A stretch of DNA of 64,000 nt from Paraburkholderia polaris (GTDB taxonomy: Bacteria; Pseudomonadota; Gammaproteobacteria; Burkholderiales; Burkholderiaceae): positions 62,001 through 126,000 of the forward strand of contig NZ_JABBGJ010000008.1 in the NCBI RefSeq assembly GCF_012927345.1, written 5' to 3'. Positions within the stretch are counted from its first letter, which is position 1. Every line of letters starts with the position of its first letter. The translations under genes and the position numbers were made by a program. This document shows positions 1 through 8,809 of this stretch, one piece after another. The notes beneath the pieces are model-generated. The model was not told where the DNA came from. It searched no databases and was given only the letters and a program-made list of their open reading frames with translations.

Positions 1-2345
1 GGGGTCATCCGGAACGGTGCGTCGCCTTGCAGATACACCTTCTTGATCCGGCCGTCGGTATCGAGGAAGTTGTTCACGTACTGCGACGCCCATGCGATTG
101 AGAACGTCTGGTCGATCGCCGACAGCGACACGCCGAGCGCGGAAGCCTTCTCGTGATCGATGTTCACCGTGAACTGCGGCGTATCGTTCAGGCCGTTCGG
201 ACGCACCTGAGCCAGCGTCGGATCTTTCGCCGCCATGCCCAGCAACATATTGCGTGCCTGCATCAGCTTTTCGTGACCGATACCCGCGCGATCCTGCAGT
301 TCGAAGTCGAAGCCCGCGGCCGTGCCGAGTTCAGGAATCGACGGCGGATTCACCGGATACACCAGCGCGTTTTTGTAGCTCGAGAAGTGCATGAAGAGTC
401 GGCCAACCAGCGCCTGCACCTTCTGATCCGAATGCTGACGCTCTGCGTAGTCCTTCATCCGCACGAACACAAGACCCGCGTTCTGGCCGCGGCCGGCGAA
501 GCTGAAGCCGTTCACCGTGAAAGTCGATTCGACAATGCCCTTCTCGGTGTTGAGCAGATAGTCGGAAACGTCCTTCAGCGCGCGCGCCGTGGTTTCCTGC
601 GTCGAGCCGGACGGCGTTTGCACCAGCACGAACATCGTGCCCTGGTCTTCGTCAGGCAGGAACGACTTCGGCAACTTCACGAACAGCAGGCCGACCGCGA
701 AGATCACTACCATATAGATGATCAGCCAACGGCCCGAGCGCTTGATCACGTGGTGAACGCCCGAGTGATACTTGTCGCGGCTCGTTTCGAAAGTCCGGTT
801 GAACCAGCCGAAGAAGCCCTTCTTGACTTCGTGATGACCCTTCGGAATCGGCTTGAGGATCGTCGCGCACAGCGCCGGCGTCAGAATCAACGCGACCAGC
901 ACGGACAGCACCATGGCCGCCACGATCGTCAGCGAGAACTGCCGGTAAATTGCGCCGACCGAACCGCCCGAGAACGCCACCGGCACAAACACCGCCGACA
1001 GCACGAGCGCCACGCCGACCAGCGCGCCGGTAATCTGGTCCATCGCCTTGCGGGTGGCGTCTCGAGGCGACAAGCCCTCCTCCGCCATCACCCGCTCGAC
1101 GTTTTCCACCACCACGATCGCATCGTCCACCAGCAAGCCGATCGCCAGCACGAGCCCGAACATGGACAGCGTGTTGATCGAGAAGCCCACCAGACCCATG
1201 ATCGCGAACGTGCCCAACAGCACCACCGGCACGGCGATCGTCGGGATCAACGTGGCGCGCAGGTTCTGCAGGAACAGGTACATGACCAGGAACACCAGCA
1301 CGATACCTTCGAGCAGCGTCTTGACCACTTCTTCGATCGACAGGCGCACGAACGGCGTGGTGTCGTACGGATATTGCACGACCAGACCATGCGGGAAGTA
1401 CTTCGACAGTTCGGCGACCTTCGCGCGCACCGCCTTCGCGGTGGCCAGCGCGTTCGCACCGGTGGCGAGCTGAATACCGAAGCCTGCCGTCGGCGCACCG
1501 TTGTACTTGGTGTCGAAGTTGTAGTTTTCGCCACCGAGCTCGATACGGGCCACGTCCTTGATACGGACTTGCGAACCGTCCGGATTCACCTTCAGCAGCA
1601 CGTTACCGAACTGTTCAGGCGTATTGAGCAGTGTGGCTTCCGTGATGGTTGCCTGCAGCACCTGGCCCGGCACCGACGGCGTGCCGCCGAGCGAACCGCC
1701 CGCGACCTGCACGTTCTGGTTCGTCAGCGCGGTCTGCACATCCACCGGCGTCAGGCCGAAGTTGGTCAGCTTGTTCGCATCCAGCCAGATCCGCATCGCG
1801 TACTGTGAGCCGAACAGCGTCACCGTACCCACACCGTCGATCCGGCTGACCGGATCCTCGATGTTCGACGCGACATAGTTCGCCAGATCGTACTTGTTCA
1901 TGCTGCCGTCTTCAGACACGAACGCCATCACCAGCAAGAAGCTGCTGCTCGACTTCGTGACCTTGGTGCCCAACTGCTGCACGGCTTGCGGCAACAGCGG
2001 CGTGGCGAGCTGCAGCTTGTTCTGCACCTGCACCTGCGCAATGTCAGGATTGGTGCCGGCTGCAAACGTCAGCGTAATGGTTGCCGTACCCGAGTCGTCC
2101 GAAGTGGACGACAGATACAGCAAGTGGTCGAGACCACTCATCTGCTGCTCGATCACCTGCGTGACGGTGTTTTCCACCGTCTTCGCCGATGCGCCCGGGT
2201 ACGTTGCACTGATCTGCACGGCCGGCGGCGCAATGGTCGGGTATTGCGCGATCGGCAACGTAAAGACCGACGCGATACCCGCGAGCATCAGAATAATGGC
2301 GATCACCCATGCAAAAATTGGGCGATCGATAAAGAACTTTGCCAT
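1..2345 (-). CDS. bpeB: RND multidrug efflux permease (AcrB/BpeB family), C-terminus cut by window edge
   Basis: This is the inner-membrane proton-driven pump of a tripartite drug efflux system; the part present is about 781 residues of a family that usually runs to about 1,050. The start at 2345 gives the typical HAE1 opening [19 protein letters not shown] with the first membrane helix. The paired aspartates of helix 4 lie in [19 protein letters not shown] near residue 407, and a porter-domain pattern rich in Gln/Gly follows. It lies 18 bp downstream of the adaptor gene on the same strand, so the two are an operon. The outer-membrane channel gene would be expected just left of the window. 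The bpe name rests on the adaptor and repressor resemblance and the gene order of Burkholderia BpeAB-OprB; AcrB or MexB family is certain, the exact orthologue less so. Confidence 0.93.
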   Translation of the reverse strand, partial: MAKFFIDRPIFAWVIAIILMLAGIASVFTLPIAQYPTIAPPAVQISATYPGASAKTVENTVTQVIEQQMSGLDHLLYLSSTSDDSGTATITLTFAAGTNPDIAQVQVQNKLQLATPLLPQAVQQLGTKVTKSSSSFLLVMAFVSEDGSMNKYDLANYVASNIEDPVSRIDGVGTVTLFGSQYAMRIWLDANKLTNFGLTPVDVQTALTNQNVQVAGGSLGGTPSVPGQVLQATITEATLLNTPEQFGNVLLKVNPDGSQVRIKDVARIELGGENYNFDTKYNGAPTAGFGIQLATGANALATAKAVRAKVAELSKYFPHGLVVQYPYDTTPFVRLSIEEVVKTLLEGIVLVFLVMYLFLQNLRATLIPTIAVPVVLLGTFAIMGLVGFSINTLSMFGLVLAIGLLVDDAIVVVENVERVMAEEGLSPRDATRKAMDQITGALVGVALVLSAVFVPVAFSGGSVGAIYRQFSLTIVAAMVLSVLVALILTPALCATILKPIPKGHHEVKKGFFGWFNRTFETSRDKYHSGVHHVIKRSGRWLIIYMVVIFAVGLLFVKLPKSFLPDEDQGTMFVLVQTPSGSTQETTARALKDVSDYLLNTEKGIVESTFTVNGFSFAGRGQNAGLVFVRMKDYAERQHSDQKVQALVGRLFMHFSSYKNALVYPVNPPSIPELGTAAGFDFELQDRAGIGHEKLMQARNMLLGMAAKDPTLAQVRPNGLNDTPQFTVNIDHEKASALGVSLSAIDQTFSIAWASQYVNNFLDTDGRIKKVYLQGDAPFRMT

Positions 2346-2363
2346 GTGGCGGGCTCCCTGTTA

Positions 2364-3596
2364 TTACGCGCCCGATGCAGCAGAAGCGGGTTGCGCCGTC
2401 TGCGTAGCACCGCTGGCGGCCGGCGCACCCTGAGCGGATGCGTCGGAAGCGGGTGTGGCGGGAAGTTGCGCGGCAACGGCCTTGACCTGCTGCCCCGGAT
2501 GCGCCTTGTCGGTGCCTTGGACAATCACGCGGTCGCCGGCCTTCAGGCCGCTTTCGACCACCCAGTTCGGACCGTACGTGCCGGCCGTGACGAGCTGACG
2601 CAGCGCGACCTTGTTGTCGTCGCCGACCACCAGCGCGGTCGGCTGACCCTTCTGGTCATGCGTGATGCCGACTTGCGGCACGACGAGCGCGTTGTCGTTG
2701 ACGCCTTCCTCGATCCTCGCGCGCACGAACATACCCGGCAGCAGCACCTTGTCCGCGTTCTTGAAGATCGCGCGAACCGTCACCGAGCCAGTGCTCTGGT
2801 CGACCGTCACGTCGGTGAACTGCAGCTTGCCCTTTTCCGAATAGGTACGGCCGTCTTCGAGAATCAGCGAGACCTTGGCGGCGTCCGGGCCGCTCGTCTT
2901 CAGGCGTCCTTCCTGCACTTCGCGGCGCAACTTCAGACCGTCGAGACTGGATTGCGTCAGATCCACGTAGACCGGGTCGAGTTGCTGAACCGTTGCCAGC
3001 AGCGTCGCGGCGCTCGCCTGCACATACGCGCCCGGCGTGACTTGCGACACGCCGATCTGGCCGGTCACCGGGGAGGTCACGTCGGTGTAGCCGAGGTTGA
3101 TCTGCGCCGTGTCGACCGCTGCCTTGCCCGCGGCGACGTCAGCCACTGCCTGGCCTTCCGAGGCCACCGCGTTGTCGTAGTCTTGCTTGCTAACCGCATT
3201 CGCAGCGACGAGCACCTTGTAGCGATTAGCCTGCGCGGTGACGGACGCGAGGTTGGCCTGGGCCTTCGCCAGCGTTGCCTTCGCGTTGTTCAACGTCGCG
3301 ATGTAAGGCGCCGGATCGATCTTGTACAGACGCTGACCGGCCTTGACCTCGCCGCCTTCCGTGAATTCGCGGCGCAGCACGATGCCGTCGACCCGTGCAC
3401 GCACTTGCGCGACGAGGAAGGCACTGGTGCGGCCCGGCAATTCGGTGACGACGGGCACAGCCGTCGGCTGGACGGTGACGACGCCAACTTCGGGCGTTTG
3501 TTGCGGCGGGGCAGATTGTTTTGGTCCGCACGCTGCCAGCAATACGGCAGCCGTCGCGGCACTAATTAAGCGGAATGGAACCCGTTCGACGCGCAT
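2364..3596 (-). CDS. bpeA: RND efflux periplasmic adaptor lipoprotein (AcrA/BpeA family)
   Basis: This 410-residue membrane-fusion protein bridges the RND permease and an outer-membrane channel. The chosen start at 3596 places a lipoprotein signal in front of the lipobox LLAAC, with the lipidated Cys at residue 23. The open frame continues upstream to 3929, but that part reads as non-coding sequence over the promoter. The lipoyl half-motif VRARVDGIVLRREFTEGGEV is followed by an alpha-hairpin rich in Ala/Lys (KATLAKAQANL), then beta-barrel and membrane-proximal domains. The C-terminal 40 residues are an Ala/Ser/Gln-rich tail, a common variable end in this family. It is the first gene of the operon with the permease and faces the TetR repressor. 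Confidence 0.93.
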   Translation of the reverse strand: MRVERVPFRLISAATAAVLLAACGPKQSAPPQQTPEVGVVTVQPTAVPVVTELPGRTSAFLVAQVRARVDGIVLRREFTEGGEVKAGQRLYKIDPAPYIATLNNAKATLAKAQANLASVTAQANRYKVLVAANAVSKQDYDNAVASEGQAVADVAAGKAAVDTAQINLGYTDVTSPVTGQIGVSQVTPGAYVQASAATLLATVQQLDPVYVDLTQSSLDGLKLRREVQEGRLKTSGPDAAKVSLILEDGRTYSEKGKLQFTDVTVDQSTGSVTVRAIFKNADKVLLPGMFVRARIEEGVNDNALVVPQVGITHDQKGQPTALVVGDDNKVALRQLVTAGTYGPNWVVESGLKAGDRVIVQGTDKAHPGQQVKAVAAQLPATPASDASAQGAPAASGATQTAQPASAASGA

Positions 3597-3867
3597 GGAG
3601 CGACCTCTGTCTAAGACTGAGAATGAAAAAGTGCGCGCATCCCTACCCCGGGGACGACAGCGCACACATGCGTCTTGCGACGCGTGACCGGAAGCCCGTG
3701 GATGCAAACCGCACCTGCAGAGGCATCCTGAGCGAAATGCGCCATACCGGGGAAATGCCGCACGGCGCCGCCCGTCGGGGCACGGCGCAATAGCGTTTTG
3801 AAAGGCAACAGTGACGGATATTAACCGGTCGTCACGGCTTGGGCTATCCGATCGTGGGATGCTATTA

Positions 3868-3891
3868 TATATACATCCATGAATGCATGTA
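3868..3891. promoter_or_regulatory. AcrR/BpeR-type operator in the efflux divergent region
   Basis: A 24-bp imperfect palindrome with the inner half-sites TACATCCATG and AATGCATGTA lies between the divergent adaptor and repressor genes. By my recollection of the E. coli AcrR operator at acrAB, 19 of 24 positions agree. The rest of the 429-bp gap (3597-4025) holds no convincing gene. Binding by the adjacent TetR protein is inferred from position and family. Confidence 0.65.
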
Positions 3892-4025
3892 AAAGTGCGT
3901 TTACTTCTTTGCAGGCAGGGGGCCTGCAAGATCGCTTCGCAAATGGCTCAACAGCAGAGAGATTGTCATCGAGCGTACTTAAAAGCGCCCGGGAAAACCC
4001 CACAATCAGGGCAGGTCACATCGAT

Positions 4026-4676
4026 ATGGTCAGAAGAACCAAAGAAGAGGCGCAGGAGACGCGCAACAGCATTCTCGACGCGGCCGAAAGGGTTTTCTTC
4101 GAGAAGGGCGTTTCGCGCACGTCGCTCGCCGACATCGCGCAAGCGGCCGGCGTCACGCGTGGCGCCATCTATTGGCATTTCGCGCACAAAAGCGATCTGT
4201 TTACCGAAATGTTCGACCGCGTGCTGTTGCCGCTGGACGAGCTCAAGGCCGCCTCGCAAGACCCCAATGAACCCGATCCGCTCGGGCGCCTGCTGGAAAT
4301 CTGCACGGTCTGCCTGCGCGACACCGCCAACGACCCGCGCCGCCGGCGGGTGTTCGACATCCTCTTTCTGAAGTGCGAGTTGGTCGAAGAGATGGGTCCG
4401 GTGATGATCCGCTATCAGACGAATATGCGCGAAGGGCTGAAGAAGATCGAGGGCGGTCTGCGCAATGCGATCTCCAAAGGGCAATTGCCGGCCGACCTCG
4501 ACACCAGAATCGCGGCGGCGATGGTGCATGCGTTCGTCAGCGGCTCGCTGCGCGACATGCTGTTTTTGCCGGAGGCGACCGATTTCGGCAAGCACGCCGA
4601 GCAGATGGTCGAAGGGATCTTCGATGCGCTGCGGCTGAGCCCGGCGTTGCGCAAGGGGAAGGCGGTGGGGCTATAG
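4026..4676 (+). CDS. bpeR: TetR/AcrR-family repressor of the RND efflux operon
   Basis: This 216-residue transcriptional repressor is divergent from the RND efflux genes. The N-terminal helix-turn-helix is classic TetR (SRTSLADIAQAAGVTRGAIY, about residues 33-52), followed by a C-terminal ligand domain of the AcrR/TtgR type. The start at 4026 is chosen because MVRRTKEEAQETRNSILDAA matches the usual AcrR-subfamily opening; the longer frame from 3879 would run the gene through the palindromic operator. Members of this family bind hydrophobic drugs and release the efflux promoter, which is the likely role here. Confidence 0.92.
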   Translation: MVRRTKEEAQETRNSILDAAERVFFEKGVSRTSLADIAQAAGVTRGAIYWHFAHKSDLFTEMFDRVLLPLDELKAASQDPNEPDPLGRLLEICTVCLRDTANDPRRRRVFDILFLKCELVEEMGPVMIRYQTNMREGLKKIEGGLRNAISKGQLPADLDTRIAAAMVHAFVSGSLRDMLFLPEATDFGKHAEQMVEGIFDALRLSPALRKGKAVGL

Positions 4677-4799
4677 ACGGTCGGTCAGCTACCTGAATAG
4701 TCAGGGCTGCCACGAAACAGCGGGCGGGTGCGCATTCGCGCAACCCGCCCGCTTTTGTTTACGCGTGCCGGCTTGGGCAACCTCGTTTTGCCGTCCGCC

Positions 4800-5432
4800 T
4801 TATGCAGCCGCCCGGCGCGCCCGCGCCTTCTGATTCGACGTGTAGATATTGCCGCGCTCGAGCGTCTCCCCGCCCTGCACCGCCGTGATCCACTGCTCCG
4901 TACTCGCCACTGCCGCGAAGTTCGACTGTAAGACCACGCTGAAGACCCGGTGAATCTCCTGCGCGCTCGCAAAGCCCGCGCTGTTCTCATAGGGCAGCGA
5001 GCCGGTTGCGTCGTGCAGAAATTCGACGGCAAACCCCGCATGCCACGCGTGGTTGATCGTCGACGCGTCGCAGTTGTGCGTCATGTAACCGACGACCGTC
5101 AGCGTGTCGATCTGCTGCACGGCCAGCCAGTCCGCGAGATCAGTGCCGGTAAAGGCGCTCGCCAGCGACTTCTCAATATAGTGATCGCGTGCCCGCGCGC
5201 CCACCAACGGATGCAGCTCGGCGCCTTCGCTGCCACGCGCGAACACCGGCGAGCCGGCCGACGAGAAATGTTGCACCACCACCACCGGCACGCCGGCGGC
5301 GCGCGCCGCGTCCATCGCGCGGCCGATGTTCGCCAGCGAGGTTTGCACATTCGGGTATTCGATCGGCAGATCGCCAGTCACGTATTCGTTCTGCACGTCA
5401 ATAACGATCAGCGCACGGCGCGGTGTAGTCAT
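4800..5432 (-). CDS. Isochorismatase-family cysteine hydrolase
   Basis: This 210-residue alpha/beta hydrolase belongs to the isochorismatase-like superfamily. The Asp-Lys-Cys triad is visible as D12 (IVIDVQNEY), K88 (YIEKSLASAF) and C121 (MTHNCDAST), so it should hydrolyse amides or vinyl ethers through a thioester. The physiological substrate cannot be told from sequence; nicotinamidases, carbamoyl-sarcosine hydrolases and biuret-type hydrolases all share this fold. The start at 5432 gives MTTPRRALIVIDVQ, the normal family beginning, and drops about 40 upstream residues that overlap the promoter. It is divergent from a GlxA-type AraC regulator, which often controls exactly this kind of neighbour. 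Confidence 0.85.
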   Translation of the reverse strand: MTTPRRALIVIDVQNEYVTGDLPIEYPNVQTSLANIGRAMDAARAAGVPVVVVQHFSSAGSPVFARGSEGAELHPLVGARARDHYIEKSLASAFTGTDLADWLAVQQIDTLTVVGYMTHNCDASTINHAWHAGFAVEFLHDATGSLPYENSAGFASAQEIHRVFSVVLQSNFAAVASTEQWITAVQGGETLERGNIYTSNQKARARRAAA

Positions 5433-5602
5433 GGCAAAACTCCTGTCAGATAAGGCTCGCGCTGCGTGGCCCGGAGTGGGCGCTGCACGGGCAGCGGCGA
5501 TGACTGCATTGTTGGCCTGCCGCCGCTTTCCCGATAGTGACCCGAATGACAAGATTCGCTAGAATCGGGCCATCGTTGAATTTCCCTGGGCGACTGCAAC
5601 CA

Positions 5603-6598
5603 ATGGCCACACCCACCTCCTCCATCGCGGAGCGCGGCGACACACCCCGCCACGTCGTCGCGGTGGTTGCGTTCGACCACATCAGTCCGTTCCATCTTTC
5701 GGTGCCGTGCGCAGTCTTCGCCGAGGACCGCAGCGGCGGCGGCTTGCCCGATTTCGACTTCCGCGTCTGCGCCGCCGAGCCAGGCGCGCTGACCACCACC
5801 GCCGGTTTCTCGATCGCCGTCACGCATGGACTCGAGGCACTCGCCGACGCGCACACGATCATCGTGCCGAGCTGGCGCGATCCGGACGAGACGCCGCCCG
5901 CCGCGCTGCTCGACGCGCTGCGCGCCGCCCATGCCCGCGGTGCCCAGTTGGTGGGGTTATGTCTGGGCGCGTTCGTACTGGCCGCCGCCGGCATCCTCGA
6001 CGAGCGGCCGGCCTCCACCCACTGGGCGTGGGCAGATGACTTCGCGCGGCGCTATCCGCGCGTGCGGCTCGATCCCGACGTGCTCTACGTCGACGACGGC
6101 AACGTGATGACCTCGGCCGGCACCGCCGCAGGCCTCGACTGCTGCCTGCACGTGCTGCGCAAGATGTGCGGCGCGCAAGCGGCGAACTATGTCGCGCGCC
6201 GGCTGGTCGTGCCGCCGCATCGGCAGGGTGGCCAGGCGCAATACATTCAGCAACCGGTGGCGCCGAACGTGCGCGGAGACCGCCTGTCCTGTTTGCTCGA
6301 TTGGGTGAGAGGGAATCTGGATGCGCCGCATACGCTCGACACGCTCGCCGAGCGCGCGTTGATGAGCCGCCGCACTTTTACGCGACGCTTCCGGCTCGCC
6401 ACCGGCACGACCGTCGGCGCATGGTTGTTGGCGCAGCGGCTCGCCCGCGCGCAGCAACTGCTGGAAAGCTCGGATGAGTCCGTGGAGACGATCGCGGGGA
6501 TTGCCGGTTTCGGCTCGACAGCCTCGCTACGCCAACATTTCGCAGAGGCGTTCCGAACCTCGCCGTCTGCGTGGAGGCGGGAGTTTCGCGGCGTGTGA
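5603..6598 (+). CDS. GlxA-type AraC regulator with DJ-1/PfpI sensor domain
   Basis: This 331-residue transcription factor has two parts. Residues about 10-185 form a DJ-1/PfpI class I amidotransferase-like fold, with the nucleophile-elbow cysteine retained in VGLCLGAFVLA. Residues about 230-325 form an AraC/XylS double helix-turn-helix (TLDTLAERALMSRRTFTRRF and SDESVETIAGIAGFGSTASL). Members of this family sense nitrogenous metabolites or act as activators of amidase and catabolic genes. The start MATPTSSIAERG at 5603 is preferred over the frame start at 5537, which lies in the divergent promoter. The divergent cysteine hydrolase is the probable target. Confidence 0.88.
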   Translation: MATPTSSIAERGDTPRHVVAVVAFDHISPFHLSVPCAVFAEDRSGGGLPDFDFRVCAAEPGALTTTAGFSIAVTHGLEALADAHTIIVPSWRDPDETPPAALLDALRAAHARGAQLVGLCLGAFVLAAAGILDERPASTHWAWADDFARRYPRVRLDPDVLYVDDGNVMTSAGTAAGLDCCLHVLRKMCGAQAANYVARRLVVPPHRQGGQAQYIQQPVAPNVRGDRLSCLLDWVRGNLDAPHTLDTLAERALMSRRTFTRRFRLATGTTVGAWLLAQRLARAQQLLESSDESVETIAGIAGFGSTASLRQHFAEAFRTSPSAWRREFRGV

Positions 6599-6731
6599 GC
6601 GCGGGTGGGACCGGCAAAAGCGGATCAAGCGTTCAGCGGCCGCAAACGCCGTGTGGCCGACGGCGTTTCGTAGTAGCCCCCCAGGATTTCGTAGTCGCGC
6701 TGGCACGACAGCGGTGCGTCAAGCTAAGCCG

Positions 6732-7493
6732 TCACTGCTCGCTAATCCAACGCGCCACATACAACAGCAGCGCCACCAGAAAAATCATCACCGCCCACGC
6801 CCAGTTCGGAACCGCATGCGGACTGGACTCGTGATGCGAGACCCCATGCGACACGCCGTGGGGTACCCCATGCGACGCGCTCGCCGCCCGCCCGGTCAGC
6901 GCATTGCCATGATCCGTGCGGGTCCGTCGAGCGATGCCGCCAAGCGTGATCGGCCGCAAAAAGACGTGTTGCCGCCGCGTCGCCGAACCACGCGCGCGGT
7001 TCGGCCCTTGCCCATGCTTGGCGCGAACGACTGCGCCGAACTCGTCGAAAAAATCGTCGGCCAGTTGATGCAGCGCGTTTTCGAGCTGGCGCGTGGGCAG
7101 TTCGGCGAGTGGCCCGGACGAGGTCGCCCAGATCGTGTAATCGATCCGCGTGCCCCGTTCCCTGCCGATGCCATGCGAGCCATCGTCTGCGCGCAACCTC
7201 ACTTCGATCTGTCCGCGCAACGAACCAATGCCCTCGGCTCGCGCCTTGAAATTGATGGTGCGGCGCTGCGCGTCCGCCGGTCCGGAATCCTGACCGGCTA
7301 TATGGGCCCGGGCTTCATAACGCGCGCGCAACGGCCCAAGCGGCACGGTCATGGTGAGCGCGTATTCGCCATCGCCAAGCCGAGTGAACGACTCGCAATT
7401 GTCGAGGCTGGCACGCAACAAGGCGAGGTCCTGCAACGCGTCCCAAACGTCGGACGGTGCAAGCGGAATCCGTAACGCGTCGTTCAGTTCCAT
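6732..7493 (-). CDS. CoxG-like SRPBCC protein with C-terminal membrane anchor
   Basis: This 253-residue protein opens with MELNDALRIPLAPSDVWDAL, the start of the carbon-monoxide-dehydrogenase subunit G (CoxG) branch of the SRPBCC fold, which occupies about residues 1-150. A basic, low-complexity linker follows. It contains a His/Gly/Ser-rich tract (HGVPHGVSHGVSHHE) before a single C-terminal membrane helix (VPNWAWAVMIFLVALLLYVA). CoxG proteins help recruit molybdenum hydroxylases such as CO dehydrogenase to the membrane, but no coxMSL genes are nearby, so the partner is unknown. The His-rich linker is unusual and could bind metal. Confidence 0.8.
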   Translation of the reverse strand: MELNDALRIPLAPSDVWDALQDLALLRASLDNCESFTRLGDGEYALTMTVPLGPLRARYEARAHIAGQDSGPADAQRRTINFKARAEGIGSLRGQIEVRLRADDGSHGIGRERGTRIDYTIWATSSGPLAELPTRQLENALHQLADDFFDEFGAVVRAKHGQGPNRARGSATRRQHVFLRPITLGGIARRTRTDHGNALTGRAASASHGVPHGVSHGVSHHESSPHAVPNWAWAVMIFLVALLLYVARWISEQ

Positions 7494-7525
7494 GACAGCC
7501 TCCCCGATGAACGCGCGACAGCCGG

Positions 7526-7918
7526 TCAGGACGTCTGATCGATGCGGTCGACGCGCGATGCGTAAAACGCGAGATACCCTTTTATTAGTGCCGCCGGCTC
7601 GAGCGGCGTCTCATAGCTCCAGACGGCGTTTTCGATCAGACCGTCTTCGGTGCGCAGATGGAAGTAGGAAGCCTCGCCCTTGAAGGGGCAGTGCGAAGTA
7701 TGCGTCGAGCGCTCCAGGCGCGCCATGTTCACGTCGCCACGCGGGAAATAGAACACGTCCGCCAGACCGGTTTCTGTGAGCGTCAGGCCTGACTGGGTGT
7801 CGGCCATGGTCACGCCGCCATGAATCACACGCACCCGATGGTTGTTGCCGCTGATCGCAATGGTGTGCCCGCCCGAGCTCGCGCCGGGGCTTCCGTGGGG
7901 TGTCAAGGCATCGCTCAT
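7526..7918 (-). CDS. DUF427 domain protein
   Basis: This 130-residue protein is of the DUF427 family. The recognisable core is the VFYFPRGDVNMARLERS and HCPFKGEASYFHL region (about residues 55-95), followed by the usual ending with an aromatic run around AFYASRVD. The family adopts a small beta-rich fold and has no established reaction. The start at 7918 (MSDALTPHG) is chosen over an upstream in-frame start at 7996 because the upstream part has no family similarity and unusual composition. It lies 32 bp upstream of the CoxG-like gene on the same strand, so co-transcription is likely. Confidence 0.8.
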   Translation of the reverse strand: MSDALTPHGSPGASSGGHTIAISGNNHRVRVIHGGVTMADTQSGLTLTETGLADVFYFPRGDVNMARLERSTHTSHCPFKGEASYFHLRTEDGLIENAVWSYETPLEPAALIKGYLAFYASRVDRIDQTS

Positions 7919-8081
7919 GTCTCGGCTCCGTCGTGTTGTGCAACTCGTATGCGATCGTGCAAACAGTAAAGCCACGGGGCGCACCCGTGGCTTCATTATC
8001 GGCCAAACTCCAGCCGATTGCGCGACCTTCCTGAATGCCGCCGGTGCGTCTCGCCCGGCGCCGCTCAGGAAGGTGTGACGC

Positions 8082-8576
8082 TTATTGTGTATTCCAGTAG
8101 AACGCCGCCTTGGCCGTGCCCTTCGCCGGGATGGTCACCGGCCTGGTCTGGTCGCTATCCTTGTATTGCGCATGCACGGTGTAGCGGCCGGGGCGCAGCT
8201 TGACCAGCATATACGGTCCGCGCGAGGTGGCGGTCAGCACATCGCCGTCGTGCGCATCGACGATTCGCACGCGGACGTCGGCGAGAAAATCGGAGCCGGG
8301 GCCCGTGAAGCGCAGCGACAGCGGCCACTGGCTTTGTGCCTGCTGCAGTGCTTTCGATTCGTCGAGACCGACGCCGCCCGATACGAATGAGACGTCGCCC
8401 TTATGCTGGATTTGCGGCAGGCCGCCGCCATTGGCATTGCCCGCACTGCTGTCGTCGGTGGTCGTGCCACCCGTTACGTCACTCGCCTGCGCATATGCGC
8501 CACCCGCCAGACCGAGCGTGAGCGCTGCGCATACCGCGGCGGCTACGATCCTTCGCTGATTGCGTTGGGTTTTCAT
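8082..8576 (-). CDS. Small secreted protein with carboxypeptidase-regulatory-like beta fold
   Basis: This 164-residue protein has a clear Sec signal (MKTQRNQRRIVAAAVCAALT to AYAQA, cleavage after about residue 30). The mature part has a Ser/Gly/Asn-rich linker followed by a beta-sandwich of the carboxypeptidase-regulatory-like type (VRVRIVDAHDGDVLTATSRG then YMLVKLRPGRYTVHAQYKDS). Proteins of this kind are periplasmic and of unassigned function, common in Burkholderiaceae. The start at 8576 gives the signal peptide directly. It stands alone between the DUF427 gene and the Do protease. Confidence 0.75.
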   Translation of the reverse strand: MKTQRNQRRIVAAAVCAALTLGLAGGAYAQASDVTGGTTTDDSSAGNANGGGLPQIQHKGDVSFVSGGVGLDESKALQQAQSQWPLSLRFTGPGSDFLADVRVRIVDAHDGDVLTATSRGPYMLVKLRPGRYTVHAQYKDSDQTRPVTIPAKGTAKAAFYWNTQ

Positions 8577-8809
8577 CGGTTCGCTCCTTCTTAAGGTCCT
8601 TGTCGTCCGGCGCCCTCGATGGGTCCGGATCAAGGAAGACGCAACCTGCGTGCCAAGCATCGGCTTGCGTCGTCTGGAAACCGCTGCTGCGCCACGCCAC
8701 GAGGCGCAGAGCGCCCTTCTTCACGGCTTTTGAATGGGTAAAAAAATGCCGGTCCGTCAGCAGTAAGTACAAGGACCGGCAAGCGTTACTTCAATGCGTT
8801 CAGTTTCGG

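Noticed and set aside
153..1808. Long plus-strand ORF of 551 residues across the efflux permease gene
   Set aside because: Arg/His-rich protein antisense to a clearly conserved RND permease; an artefact of high-GC codon bias.
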